A stretch of DNA of 64,000 nt. Source: Lachnospiraceae bacterium (GTDB lineage: Bacteria > Bacillota > Clostridia > Lachnospirales > Lachnospiraceae). This document shows, piece by piece, positions 30,001 through 40,212 of the stretch. The DNA lies in assembly GCA_029227035.1 (NCBI GenBank), contig JAQXZD010000120.1, positions 39,295-103,294 on the forward strand. The letters are read 5' to 3'. Position numbers and translations under genes: made by a program. Positions within the stretch are counted from its first letter, which is position 1. Every line of letters begins with the position of its first letter. Below the pieces are notes generated by a model. The model had not been told where the DNA came from. It did no database searches and worked only from the letters and a program-made list of their open reading frames with translations.

Positions 30001-32228
30001 TTTTTTACTCCCTTCGTATCACGGTTTCCCACATGCAGCCGGTTCAGAGCAATCATTTTGCCCTTTACCTCCACCTCTTTATTCGCCCCATCTCTCAATA
30101 CATAGATATTCTTCAGCTCATCCTCCGCGCCAAGCTTCATTCCCCGGACGCCCACAGCCGTCTTTTTCTTCTGCGGAATCTGTTCCATGTCAATCCGCAA
30201 AAACATATCCTTTTTCGAACACATCACAAGTGTGTCATTCTCTTCCACCGTGCTGACGGTAAGCACTTCATCTCCCTCCGACAGCTTGGTTGCAGCCGTG
30301 GTCCGCTTGGAAACAACAAATTCTGCACCGTCCACAAGCTTTAACATCGCCTGCTTCGTTCCAAACACCAGCCTGTGGGTACTTACCTCTTCCAGACTGG
30401 AGACATAGATAAAGCTCTCCTCCTTACTGTCGTAATTGCATACATTATCAATCGGCGTACCCTTGTCCCGGAATTTGCCGTATGGCAGATCCAGCACTTT
30501 GATGAGATGCATCTGTCCCTTATCTGTAAAAACACAGATTTTGTCCGTATTCTTACAGGTAAACACATACCGGTTCTCCGCATCTGCCGTCTCCCGGTTT
30601 CGCTCATAGACCGAGGTATCTACTGTCTTTGCATACCCGAAACGATCCATCAGGAATACCACATCCTGCTCTTCGATTTTCTTCTCTGCAACCACAGCCT
30701 CCTTCAGATTTGCAATCTCGGTTCTTCTCTCTCTGCCGTATGCTTTCTTAAAGGACTGCAGCTCCTTGATGATCACTTTTGCCATGGCAGAACGATGCTC
30801 TAAGATATCTTCATACTTACTGATGTTCTCAATGGTCTCATCATGCTCTTTCATAAGTGCTTCAATCTCCAGACCGATCAGCTTCTGCAGGCGCATCTCC
30901 AGAATCGCCTGTGCCTGACGCTCCGTAAAATGAAGCTGCTGTGCCATAATTTTGGAGGATGGATTTTTAAACTGGATATTGTCCGTATTGCCCTCGATCA
31001 GACAGGCTTTTGCATCCTTGACATTACGGCTTCCCCGCAGGATTTCAATAATCAGATCGATAACATTGCAGGCACGGATTAATCCCTCCTGAATCTCCTT
31101 CTTGTCCATCTCCTTGGCAAGCAGTGTCTGATATTTTCTGGTGGCAATCTCATACTGAAACTTCACGTGATGCTTAATAATGGAGATCAGTCCCATGGTC
31201 TCCGGCTTTCCGTCCGCAACCGCCAGCATATTGACACCAAAAGTATCCTCCAGCTTTGTCTTCTTATACAGAAGGTTCTCAAGTGCTTCAATATCTGCAC
31301 CCTTTTTCAGATCCAGCACAATCCGGATTCCCTCCTTGGAAGACTGGTTGGTGATATCCACGATATCCGTCGTTGCCTTCGTCTCCACAAGGTTATAGAT
31401 ATCGTTTAAGAATTTTCCGATATTGGCGCCAATCATGGTATATGGAATCTCCGTGATTACCATCCGCTCCTTGCCACCTTTTCCCTTCTCAATCTCCACC
31501 TTGCCGCGAATTTTGATTTTTCCTGTACCGGATTCATAAATGGCTGGAAGATCGTCCTTGTTGGCGATGATTCCTCCGGTCGGAAAATCCGGTCCCTGAA
31601 TATACGTCATCATCTCCGCCGTATTGATGTCCGGGTTCTTCATATAGGCAATGACTCCGTCAATCACTTCCGCAAAATTATGAGGTGGAATCGAAGTTGC
31701 CATACCAACCGCAATTCCCTCCGCTCCGTTAATCAGAAGATTCGGAACCTTCACCGGCAGTACCGCAGGCTCCTTCTCCGTCTCGTCAAAGTTCGGCACA
31801 AAATCCACCACATCTTTGTCCAGATCCGCAAGGTACGCTTCCTGCGTCACTTTCTGCAGGCGCGCCTCGGTGTATCGCATTGCCGCTGCACCGTCTCCCT
31901 CAATGGAGCCAAAGTTACCGTGTCCGTCCACAAGCGGCAGTCCCCGCTTAAAATCCTGCGCCATCACGACAAGCGCTTCATAGATGGAAGAATCTCCGTG
32001 CGGATGATACTTACCCATGGTATCGCCCACGATACGCGCGCTCTTACGGTACGGCTTGTCAAAACGTATGCCAAGCTCGTACATATCATAAAGCGTTCTG
32101 CGCTGTACCGGTTTTAAACCATCCCGCACATCCGGGAGTGCTCTTGCCACAATTACGCTCATCGCATAGTCAATATAAGATTTCTGCATCAGCTCCGAAT
32201 ATTCGGTCCGTATGATACTCTGTTCCAT
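29997..32228 (-). CDS. DNA topoisomerase IIA subunit A (topo IV ParC-like)
   Basis: DYAMSVIVARALPDVRDGLKPVQRR, KYHPHGDSSIYEALV, catalytic Tyr region AAAMRYTEARL; no QRRGGKG-type GyrA box recognised. Confidence 0.88.
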   Translation of the reverse strand: MEQSIIRTEYSELMQKSYIDYAMSVIVARALPDVRDGLKPVQRRTLYDMYELGIRFDKPYRKSARIVGDTMGKYHPHGDSSIYEALVVMAQDFKRGLPLVDGHGNFGSIEGDGAAAMRYTEARLQKVTQEAYLADLDKDVVDFVPNFDETEKEPAVLPVKVPNLLINGAEGIAVGMATSIPPHNFAEVIDGVIAYMKNPDINTAEMMTYIQGPDFPTGGIIANKDDLPAIYESGTGKIKIRGKVEIEKGKGGKERMVITEIPYTMIGANIGKFLNDIYNLVETKATTDIVDITNQSSKEGIRIVLDLKKGADIEALENLLYKKTKLEDTFGVNMLAVADGKPETMGLISIIKHHVKFQYEIATRKYQTLLAKEMDKKEIQEGLIRACNVIDLIIEILRGSRNVKDAKACLIEGNTDNIQFKNPSSKIMAQQLHFTERQAQAILEMRLQKLIGLEIEALMKEHDETIENISKYEDILEHRSAMAKVIIKELQSFKKAYGRERRTEIANLKEAVVAEKKIEEQDVVFLMDRFGYAKTVDTSVYERNRETADAENRYVFTCKNTDKICVFTDKGQMHLIKVLDLPYGKFRDKGTPIDNVCNYDSKEESFIYVSSLEEVSTHRLVFGTKQAMLKLVDGAEFVVSKRTTAATKLSEGDEVLTVSTVEENDTLVMCSKKDMFLRIDMEQIPQKKKTAVGVRGMKLGAEDELKNIYVLRDGANKEVEVKGKMIALNRLHVGNRDTKGVKK

Positions 32229-32239
32229 AATTTCCTCTC

Positions 32240-34153
32240 CTATACGTCAAGAATTGCATCATTCGCATGCTCATAGATAAATGCCTTACGCGGCGGCACA
32301 TCCGTTCCCATCAGCATTGCCGTCACATCCGACGCCATCCTGCCGTCCTCAATCTCTACCCTCTTCATCACACGGGTTTCCGGATTCAGCGTGGTCTCCC
32401 AAAGCTGCTCGGCATCCATCTCTCCAAGTCCCTTGTATCTCTGCAAGGTAAAGCTTCCGGTATGCGTCTTTCTGTATTTTTCCAGCGCCGCATCATCATA
32501 CAGGTACTCTTCCTTCCCCTTGGACGGAATCACCTTGTAAAGAGGCGGCATCGCCACATAGACATGCCCCTCAAAAATCAGTTCCGGCATAAAGCGGTAA
32601 AACAAGGTCAGAAGCAGCGTGGAAATGTGCGCTCCGTCCACGTCGGCATCCGCCATAATGATAATCTTGTCATAGCGCAGCTTTGTAATGTCAAAATCGT
32701 TTCCATAGCCTTCCGAAAAACCACAGCCAAACGCATTAATCATCGTCTTAATCTCCGCGTTCGCCAGCACCTTGTCTATGCTCGCCTTCTCCACATTCAG
32801 AATCTTACCGCGGATTGGCATAATCGCCTGATACATACGGTTTCTCGCCATCTTTGCGGAGCCTCCGGCAGAATCTCCCTCCACAATAAAGATTTCGCAT
32901 TTTGACGCATCCCGGCTCTCACAATTGGAAAGCTTTCCGTTTGAATCAAAGGAAAACTTCTGCTTGGTCAAAAGATTCGTCCGCGCTTTTTCTTCCGCCT
33001 TGCGGATTTTGGCAGCTTTTTCGGCACAGCCGATTACCGTCTTTAAGACCTCCAGATTCTTGTCAAAGAAAAGCGGAATCTCGTCGGAAGTCACCTTTGC
33101 GGTGGCACGGCTGGCATCCTGATTGTCCAGCTTTGTCTTAGTCTGTCCTTCAAACCGCGGATCCGGATGCTTGATGGAAATAACCGCAGTCATGCCGTTT
33201 CGCACATCAGCCCCATTGAAATTGGCATCTTTTTCTTTCAGTATGCCAAGCTCTCTGGCATAGGAATTGATGATGGTGGTAAAAGCCGTCTTAAATCCGG
33301 TCAGATGGGCACCACCCTCGGAATTGTAGATATTATTGCAAAAACCAAGAATATTCTCGTGGAACTCTCCGGTATACTGGACTGCAGCCTCCACTTCAAT
33401 TCCTTCACTCTCTCCCTTAAAATAAATTACGTCATGAAGGACTTCCAGATTGTTGTTCAAATCCTTGACAAATCCCACGATTCCGTCCGGCTCATGAAAT
33501 TCAATATGCTCCGGTTCCGCCTTGCGCCTGTCTTCATAGACAATGGTGAGGGCCGGATTCAGATATGCCGTCTCATGCATACGGCTTTTTACCTCATCCT
33601 CCTTGAACCTTGTCTTCTCAAAAATCTCCGGATCCGGAAGAAAATTGATCTTTGTTCCTGTCTTTTTGGTCTTTCCGATGGTAGGAAGCAGACCTTTCTC
33701 CAACTGCACCACCGGCTTTCCCTTCTCGTAGCGGTCATGGTGAATCAGACCACCCTGGCTGATTTCCACATCCATATAGGAAGAAAGTGCATTGACAACG
33801 GAGGAACCCACTCCGTGCAGACCACCGCTGGTCTTATAGACACTGCTGTCAAATTTTCCTCCCGCATGCAGGGTTGAGAATACCACACGCGCCGCCGACA
33901 CGCCTTTGGCATGCATTCCCACCGGAATTCCTCGTCCGTTATCCTCCACCGTACAGGAACCATCCGCCTCCAGAGTCACCCATATGGTATCACAGGCTCC
34001 CGCCAGATGCTCGTCCACCGAATTGTCCACAATCTCATAAATCAGGTGGTTCAGTCCTTTTGTCGTTACACTTCCAATATACATACCCGGTCTCTTCCGG
34101 ACCGCTTCCAGTCCCTCCAGAACCGAAATACTGCTTGCATCATACTTTGCCAT
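32240..34153 (-). CDS. DNA topoisomerase IIA subunit B (topo IV ParE-like)
   Basis: KRPGMYIGSV, GRGIPVGMH, GLHGVGSSVVNALS, EGDSAGGSAKMARNR. Confidence 0.9.
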   Translation of the reverse strand: MAKYDASSISVLEGLEAVRKRPGMYIGSVTTKGLNHLIYEIVDNSVDEHLAGACDTIWVTLEADGSCTVEDNGRGIPVGMHAKGVSAARVVFSTLHAGGKFDSSVYKTSGGLHGVGSSVVNALSSYMDVEISQGGLIHHDRYEKGKPVVQLEKGLLPTIGKTKKTGTKINFLPDPEIFEKTRFKEDEVKSRMHETAYLNPALTIVYEDRRKAEPEHIEFHEPDGIVGFVKDLNNNLEVLHDVIYFKGESEGIEVEAAVQYTGEFHENILGFCNNIYNSEGGAHLTGFKTAFTTIINSYARELGILKEKDANFNGADVRNGMTAVISIKHPDPRFEGQTKTKLDNQDASRATAKVTSDEIPLFFDKNLEVLKTVIGCAEKAAKIRKAEEKARTNLLTKQKFSFDSNGKLSNCESRDASKCEIFIVEGDSAGGSAKMARNRMYQAIMPIRGKILNVEKASIDKVLANAEIKTMINAFGCGFSEGYGNDFDITKLRYDKIIIMADADVDGAHISTLLLTLFYRFMPELIFEGHVYVAMPPLYKVIPSKGKEEYLYDDAALEKYRKTHTGSFTLQRYKGLGEMDAEQLWETTLNPETRVMKRVEIEDGRMASDVTAMLMGTDVPPRKAFIYEHANDAILDV

Positions 34154-34156
34154 TTC

Positions 34157-35263
34157 CTACTCTCCTTTTTCCGCACTCTGATTTTTCATGTGCGCAATTA
34201 CCATCACAGCAATCCGGAAAGTCATTGCATCATCAAAAGTCCTGATATCCAGTCCGATTGCCTTCTCAATCCGCTCCAGGCGGTACACCAGCGTATTCCT
34301 GTGTACATATAACTGTCTTGCTGTCTCCGATATATTCAAATTGTTCTCAAAGAACTTATTAATGGTCGTCATAGCCTCTTCATCCTCCAGAATATCCGGA
34401 ATCCTGTCTCCGAATATCTCCTGAATGAACATCTTGCACAGACTCATCGGAAGCTGATAAATCAGTCTTCCGATTCCAAGCTTTCCGTAAGATATGGTAT
34501 CCAGTCCTGCGTAGAATACCCGTCCCACTTCCAATGCCAGTTTTGCCTCCTGATAAGACTGGGCAATCTCCGGAAGCTGCTCCACCACGCTTCCGTAACC
34601 GACACGCACACGGATCATAGCCTCCATATGCAGATTGTCCGCCAGACGGCTTGCGGTCTGCCGAAGCGCTTCCTCTCTCTCTTTTTCCGCAATATGCGAG
34701 ACATCCTTGACCAGAATCACACTGTGGCGATCCACTCCCGTCACAAAATCTCCGGCGTGGATATTCGCCAGATTACGAACCAGTTCCATGACCACTTCGT
34801 TATTTTTCTTTCCCGTATCAATCACGAACACCACCCGCGGCGCCTCATGAATATGATGCTTCTTTGCCTTGGAAAAAATATCAACCATCAGCATATTTCC
34901 AAGCAGAATGTTGCGGATAAAGCCGTTCCTGTCAAAATGCTCCGCAAAGCCTACCACCAGATTGCGTATCTGGCACACCGCCATCCCCGCATAGACTTCG
35001 TCCTCTTTTCCTTTTATCCGGCAGACCAGAATATATTCACATTCCCCATCTGCCATAATCTTGCAGAGATTATACTGCCCGATGGTCTCCTTCTCTTCCA
35101 TCGAGCCTGCAAAATCCAGGACTGCCGCCTCCAGTTCTCCGGTAAGCTCCATCTCCGTGGTCTGCACCACAAATTTGCCTTTTGCAGTATACAAAGCCGT
35201 ATCCATGCCGCTAATCTCTTTGATTTCATTTAGCGAATTCTGCAGTTTCTGATTCGACAGCAT
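34157..35263 (-). CDS. CdaR/PucR-type sugar diacid regulator
   Basis: C-terminal PucR HTH: NNLNISETARQLYVHRNTLVYRLERIEKAIGLDIRTFDDAMTFRIA. Confidence 0.85.
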   Translation of the reverse strand: MLSNQKLQNSLNEIKEISGMDTALYTAKGKFVVQTTEMELTGELEAAVLDFAGSMEEKETIGQYNLCKIMADGECEYILVCRIKGKEDEVYAGMAVCQIRNLVVGFAEHFDRNGFIRNILLGNMLMVDIFSKAKKHHIHEAPRVVFVIDTGKKNNEVVMELVRNLANIHAGDFVTGVDRHSVILVKDVSHIAEKEREEALRQTASRLADNLHMEAMIRVRVGYGSVVEQLPEIAQSYQEAKLALEVGRVFYAGLDTISYGKLGIGRLIYQLPMSLCKMFIQEIFGDRIPDILEDEEAMTTINKFFENNLNISETARQLYVHRNTLVYRLERIEKAIGLDIRTFDDAMTFRIAVMVIAHMKNQSAEKGE

Positions 35264-35295
35264 AATCTCTCCTCCAAAATACCTTTCAACTCAGA

Positions 35296-35325
35296 AAACC
35301 GGGTGTAAATAATCACACCCGGTTT
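35296..35325 (-). terminator. Hairpin between the ABC ATPase gene and the CdaR-like gene
   Basis: AAACCGGGTGT-aaataatc-ACACCCGGTTT, 11 bp stem. Confidence 0.7.
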
Positions 35326-35355
35326 CATAATTTACAACTATTTAATTTTAGCGGA

Positions 35356-36468
35356 CTAGTTGGTAATTGTCAATTCTGTTTCCTTATCAAATACGTGAAT
35401 CTTATGCGGGTCAATTGCCAGCTTAATATGATCACCGTAACGTGCCGGAGTATCAGAATCAACCTTTGCAGTCATATTTGCACCTGCTACTGAGAAGTAC
35501 AGTAATACTTCTGCACCCAGAAGCTCATATCCTGTTACATCAGACTCGATAACGCAATCGTCATGGTTCTGAATCATCTCTTCCTTGTCAGAGATATCCT
35601 CAGGTCTGATACCGAAGATAACCTTCTTTCCGTTGTAGCCGCCGTCTGCAAGCTTCTTGGACTTCTCTTCCGGAAGAGTTACAGAGTACTCGCCGAACTT
35701 CAAAGTTGCCTGGCTTCCGCTCACGCTGCAATCTGCCTCGATAAAGTTCATCTGCGGAGATCCGATAAATCCTGCAACGAACAGGTTGTTTGGCTGATTG
35801 TAAAGCTTCTGCGGAGAGTCAACCTGCATGATGACACCATCCTTAAGTACAACGATTCTGGTTCCGAGTGTCATAGCCTCTGTCTGGTCATGTGTTACGT
35901 AGATGATGGTAGCACCCAATCTGTTATGTAAAGATGCAATCTCAGATCTCATCTGTACACGAAGCTTTGCATCCAGGTTGGATAACGGCTCATCCATCAG
36001 GAACACCTTAGGATTACGAACGATTGCACGTCCCATGGCAACACGCTGTCTCTGTCCACCGGAAAGAGCCTTCGGCTTACGATCCAGGAGCTTCTCCAGG
36101 TCAAGAATTCTTGCAGCCTCTTCAACCTTTGCCTTAATCTCATCCTTTGGTACTTTTCTTAACTTAAGACCAAAAGCCATATTGTCAAATACTGTCATAT
36201 GAGGATACAGAGCGTAGTTCTGGAATACCATTGCGATATCTCTGTCCTTCGGCTCTACATCGTTCATTACCTTACCGTCGATAATCAGCTCTCCGGAAGA
36301 AATCTCCTCCAGACCTGCGATCATACGAAGTGTTGTTGACTTTCCACATCCGGACGGTCCAACGAAGATGATGAACTCCTTATCTTCTACATCCAGATTA
36401 AAATCCTTAACTGCCTCAAATCCATTCGGGTATACTTTGCAGACATTCTTTAATGATAAACTTGCCAT
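35356..36468 (-). CDS. Sugar ABC transporter ATP-binding protein (UgpC/MsmK family)
   Basis: [36 protein letters not shown]-terminal TOBE-like domain. Confidence 0.93.
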   Translation of the reverse strand: MASLSLKNVCKVYPNGFEAVKDFNLDVEDKEFIIFVGPSGCGKSTTLRMIAGLEEISSGELIIDGKVMNDVEPKDRDIAMVFQNYALYPHMTVFDNMAFGLKLRKVPKDEIKAKVEEAARILDLEKLLDRKPKALSGGQRQRVAMGRAIVRNPKVFLMDEPLSNLDAKLRVQMRSEIASLHNRLGATIIYVTHDQTEAMTLGTRIVVLKDGVIMQVDSPQKLYNQPNNLFVAGFIGSPQMNFIEADCSVSGSQATLKFGEYSVTLPEEKSKKLADGGYNGKKVIFGIRPEDISDKEEMIQNHDDCVIESDVTGYELLGAEVLLYFSVAGANMTAKVDSDTPARYGDHIKLAIDPHKIHVFDKETELTITN

Positions 36469-36629
36469 GTGATAATCCTCCTAAATGTATGTACTGTTTT
36501 TTCAAGTTCTTTTTAAAAGTTTTCTGAACTTCTTTACATTAAGTATCATACCGAATCCGGCTCCCGATTACCACCGTCAAAGCGACAAATATTTTCTCCT
36601 GTTCCTGTCAGTTTGACGAAACGGATTTC

Positions 36630-37064
36630 CTACGCTTTTCCTGTACTGCCAAATCCGCCCCTGCTGTCGTTTCCCAGATGCTTCACCTGCTCGAAGGAAA
36701 TCTCCGGCTGGTTCTTCATAATCCGAAACTGTGCAATGCGGTCGTTTACATGAATCACCGTATCCCTCGTGGCATACACCGGCATCCTCCACATATCGTC
36801 ATCCCCACAGTAGGAGCCATCCACAACTCCCATGCTGTTGGTCTGCAGAATGCCCCAGGTCTTAAAAGTGGAACTTCTCGGCACCAGATGCGCCTCGTAT
36901 CCCTTCGGGAGCTCCATCGCCACGCCCAGAGGGATCAGCGCAAACTCTCCTGCGTGAAGACTGACTTCCTCAGAAGCGCGCATATCAATCCAGTCCGATT
37001 TTCCTTCTATATAATCCAGTTTTTCTATCTGATCCGTAAAATATTTGATTCGTATCTTTTCCAT
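36630..37064 (-). CDS. dUTP diphosphatase-like protein
   Basis: MEKIRIKYFTDQIEK..., VPRSSTFKTWGILQTNSMGVVDGSYCGDDDMW, C-terminal RGGFGSTGK; start at 37064 (TAATG junction with gpsA). Confidence 0.82.
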   Translation of the reverse strand: MEKIRIKYFTDQIEKLDYIEGKSDWIDMRASEEVSLHAGEFALIPLGVAMELPKGYEAHLVPRSSTFKTWGILQTNSMGVVDGSYCGDDDMWRMPVYATRDTVIHVNDRIAQFRIMKNQPEISFEQVKHLGNDSRGGFGSTGKA

Positions 37065-38080
37065 TATCTGTCTCCCCATTCCAGGCTGGAATGTTCTGCC
37101 TTTTTCTCTCTGAGCATCAGATCTCTCACCGCATCCTTTGCCGGCTTATCGTCAAAGAGCACCGCATTCACCTCTTCAATAATCGGAAGCTCCACCTGAT
37201 ATTTCTTCGCCAGCGCCAGTGCTGCCTTTGCGGAGTAAATGCCCTCCACAACCATCTTCACTTCCTCCGTAGCCTGCTGCATGGTGTAACCCTGTCCAAT
37301 CAACATGCCCGCCTTCCGGTTTCGGCTGTGTTTGCTCTCGCAGGTGACAATCAGATCGCCGATTCCCGTCAATCCGTACAAAGTCTCAAAATGCGCGCCC
37401 ATTGCCACCGCAAGTCCGGTAATCTCCGTAATGCCTCTGGTAATCAGAGCCGCCTTCGTATTGTCTCCGTAACCCAGTCCGTCCGCCATGCCCGCTGCCA
37501 GTGCAATCACGTTCTTAAGGGAACCGCCAAGCTCCATGCCAAGCATATCCGGGCTGGTATAGACGCGGAACACATCATTCATAAACAAATCCTGTATTTT
37601 CTTTGCCGTGGCCTCCGTCCTTGCTCCCGCCACAACCGTGGTCGGCAGTCCGATTCCCACTTCCTCCGCATGGGAAGGTCCGCACATGACGGCAACGTCC
37701 GCCTGCGGAATCTCCTCCTCCACCACGTCTGAAATGGTCATAAAAGTATCATCCTCAATGCCTTTTGCCACACAGACAATAATCTGCTTCTCCGATACCA
37801 GAGGCGCCATGGATTTTGCCGTGCTTCTGGTATACACAGAAGGTACCGCAAGAATCAGAACTTCCTTATCCCTGACTGCATCCGCAAGGCTTGTGGTAAA
37901 ACACATGTCATCCGGAAGCCTGACTCCCGGAAGCTTATCCACATGCTCATGCTTCTCCTGAAGCATCCTGATTTCCTCTTCCATAATCGACCATACGGTG
38001 GTCTCATGTCCGTTTGTATGCAGAAGCTTCGCCAGTGCAATGCCCCAGCTTCCCGCACCGATTACCGCTACTTTTGCCAT
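37064..38080 (-). CDS. gpsA: NAD(P)H-dependent glycerol-3-phosphate dehydrogenase
   Basis: VAVIGAGSWGIALAKLL, GLTGIGDLIVTC. Confidence 0.95.
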   Translation of the reverse strand: MAKVAVIGAGSWGIALAKLLHTNGHETTVWSIMEEEIRMLQEKHEHVDKLPGVRLPDDMCFTTSLADAVRDKEVLILAVPSVYTRSTAKSMAPLVSEKQIIVCVAKGIEDDTFMTISDVVEEEIPQADVAVMCGPSHAEEVGIGLPTTVVAGARTEATAKKIQDLFMNDVFRVYTSPDMLGMELGGSLKNVIALAAGMADGLGYGDNTKAALITRGITEITGLAVAMGAHFETLYGLTGIGDLIVTCESKHSRNRKAGMLIGQGYTMQQATEEVKMVVEGIYSAKAALALAKKYQVELPIIEEVNAVLFDDKPAKDAVRDLMLREKKAEHSSLEWGDR

Positions 38081-38081
38081 C

Positions 38082-38729
38082 TCAATTTCCCTTCTTCATT
38101 CCAAATTTATTTTCCGTACCGTTCAACAGCCGCTTGATATTTTCCTTATGCCGCCACAACGCCATTGCCGTAAAACAGGCACTCACTATGTAAAATTCAA
38201 TCCGGTATGCACCGTCCAGATGCAGATATCCCATCTCGCCAAACACAATCACCTGAATCAGGAAACTGACAACAACAAGAATAGAGCCTAGCGAAACATA
38301 TCTGGTGATTCCCACCGCAAGCACGAACAGTAAAGCTACCACAGGCACCGCATACGGAGTGACCGCCACAATCACACCTGCCGTGCACGCGATTCCCTTT
38401 CCGCCTTTAAAGTTCAGATAGCACGGAAAATTATGTCCAAGCACTGCGCCAAAGCCCGCATACATCTCCAGAATCTTAACCGCATCTCCGTATTTATCCG
38501 TAAACAAAAGCTTGATAAACAGCACCGCCAGCATGGCTTTCAGGAAATCGCCCAAAAACGTAATCAGTCCCGCTTTCCATCCAAGCACGCGAAGGGAATT
38601 CGTCGTTCCGGCATTGCCGCTTCCTTCCGTGCGGATATCAATTCCCTTGCTCTTTCCATACAGATACCCCGTCTGAAACAGTCCGAAGGCATATCCTGCC
38701 AGCAGTGAAATAATTCTTGCAACTATCAT
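38082..38729 (-). CDS. plsY: Glycerol-3-phosphate acyltransferase PlsY
   Basis: GSGNAGTTNSLRVLG, FKGGKGIACTAGV. Confidence 0.95.
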   Translation of the reverse strand: MIVARIISLLAGYAFGLFQTGYLYGKSKGIDIRTEGSGNAGTTNSLRVLGWKAGLITFLGDFLKAMLAVLFIKLLFTDKYGDAVKILEMYAGFGAVLGHNFPCYLNFKGGKGIACTAGVIVAVTPYAVPVVALLFVLAVGITRYVSLGSILVVVSFLIQVIVFGEMGYLHLDGAYRIEFYIVSACFTAMALWRHKENIKRLLNGTENKFGMKKGN

Positions 38730-38732
38730 CGT

Positions 38733-40055
38733 TTAATCTTCCTTTCGGTTTCTTATGATAAATTTCAGAGCCGTTCCCCGGAATCCGAACGTATCCCGGA
38801 TACGGTTCTCCAGATATCTTGTATAAGAAAAATGCATCAGGTTTTTGTCATTTACGAACACCACAAAAGTCGGTGGCTTGACCGCCACCTGCGTAACATA
38901 ATAAATCTTAAGCCGCTTGCCCTTATCTGACGGCGGCTGCTGCATTGCAACTGCCTCCGCAACAATTTCATTGAGCACACCGGTTGCCACACGCATGCTG
39001 TTGTTCTCGATAACAAGATCAATCAGACTGTAAATCTTATTCAGACGCTGCCCGGACTTTGCGGAAATAAACAGAATCTCCGCATAAGACATAAAACTCA
39101 ATACCTGACGGATTCTCTCCGTGTGCTTCTTCACGGTGGAATTGTCCTTCTCAATGGCATCCCACTTATTGACCGCAATGATGATTCCCTTGCCGCGGTC
39201 GTGGGCAATACCCGCAATCTTTGCATCCTGCTCCGTAACACCCTCCGTCGCGTCAATCACGATAATCACAACATCCGCGCGCTCCACTGCAGACACCGCA
39301 CGGATAATGCTGTATCTCTCTATCTCTTCCTTGACCTTGCTCTTTCTGCGCAGTCCCGCCGTATCAATGAAAATGTAATCTTTTCCGTTATAATTGACAT
39401 TTGTGTCTATGGCATCCCTTGTGGTTCCCGCAATATCTGATACAATTGCGCGCTCCTCATTTGCCAGCCGGTTAATCAGGGAAGATTTTCCCACGTTCGG
39501 CTTTCCGATAATTGCCACTCTCGGGCGCTCATCCGTCTGCTCCTCTGCCTCTTCCTTCGGGAAATACTTCACCACCTCATCCAGCATATCGCCAATTCCC
39601 AGCATGGATGAAGCGGAAACCGGATACGGTTCCCCGATTCCGAGATTATAGAATTCATAGACATCCGGCATAAACTTCTCAAAGCTGTCCACTTTATTTA
39701 CCACCAAAACGACCGGCTTTTTGGAGCGGCGCAGCATATCCGCGACCTTTGCATCCGCATCCTGAAGTCCCTGGCGCACATCCGTGATAAACATAATCAC
39801 ATCCGCCGTCTCTATGGCGATCTCTGCCTGCTCCCGCATCTGTGACAAAATAATATCGCCGCTGTCCGGCTCAATTCCTCCCGTGTCAATCAGCGTAAAC
39901 TGGTAATTCAGCCATGACACATCCGCATATATCCGATCTCTGGTCACCCCCGGCGTATCCTTCACAATGGATATCCGCTCTCCTGCCAGAGTATTAAAAA
40001 GCGTTGACTTTCCCACATTTGGGCGTCCAACAATCGCTACAACCGGTCTTCCCAT
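38733..40055 (-). CDS. der: Ribosome biogenesis GTPase Der (EngA)
   Basis: Two G domains ([24 protein letters not shown]) and KH-like C-terminus. Confidence 0.97.
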   Translation of the reverse strand: MGRPVVAIVGRPNVGKSTLFNTLAGERISIVKDTPGVTRDRIYADVSWLNYQFTLIDTGGIEPDSGDIILSQMREQAEIAIETADVIMFITDVRQGLQDADAKVADMLRRSKKPVVLVVNKVDSFEKFMPDVYEFYNLGIGEPYPVSASSMLGIGDMLDEVVKYFPKEEAEEQTDERPRVAIIGKPNVGKSSLINRLANEERAIVSDIAGTTRDAIDTNVNYNGKDYIFIDTAGLRRKSKVKEEIERYSIIRAVSAVERADVVIIVIDATEGVTEQDAKIAGIAHDRGKGIIIAVNKWDAIEKDNSTVKKHTERIRQVLSFMSYAEILFISAKSGQRLNKIYSLIDLVIENNSMRVATGVLNEIVAEAVAMQQPPSDKGKRLKIYYVTQVAVKPPTFVVFVNDKNLMHFSYTRYLENRIRDTFGFRGTALKFIIRNRKED

Positions 40056-40086
40056 TTCTTACCTCTCTTTGTAATGTATGTTTTCG

Positions 40087-40134
40087 TTTTTATTTAATTA
40101 GGAAATTCAGCAGAATTTCCTGATTAAATAAAAA
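40087..40134. repeat. Large near-perfect palindrome in the der upstream region
   Basis: TATTTAATTAGGAAATTC (40091-40108)-agca-GAATTTCCTGATTAAATA (40113-40130), 17/18 matches, extended by flanking T4/A4. Confidence 0.8.
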
Positions 40135-40166
40135 ATAAGCAGGTTAGGTTTCCCCACCCTGCTTGA
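40130..40166 (-). terminator. Terminator of the ABC permease operon
   Basis: Minus strand AAGCAGGGTGGGGAAACCTAACCTGCTT followed by ATTTTTTATTT. Confidence 0.75.
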
Positions 40167-40212
40167 TTTTACAATAACCACACCTGCTTGTAAAGTCCTG
40201 CCCCGTCAAATT

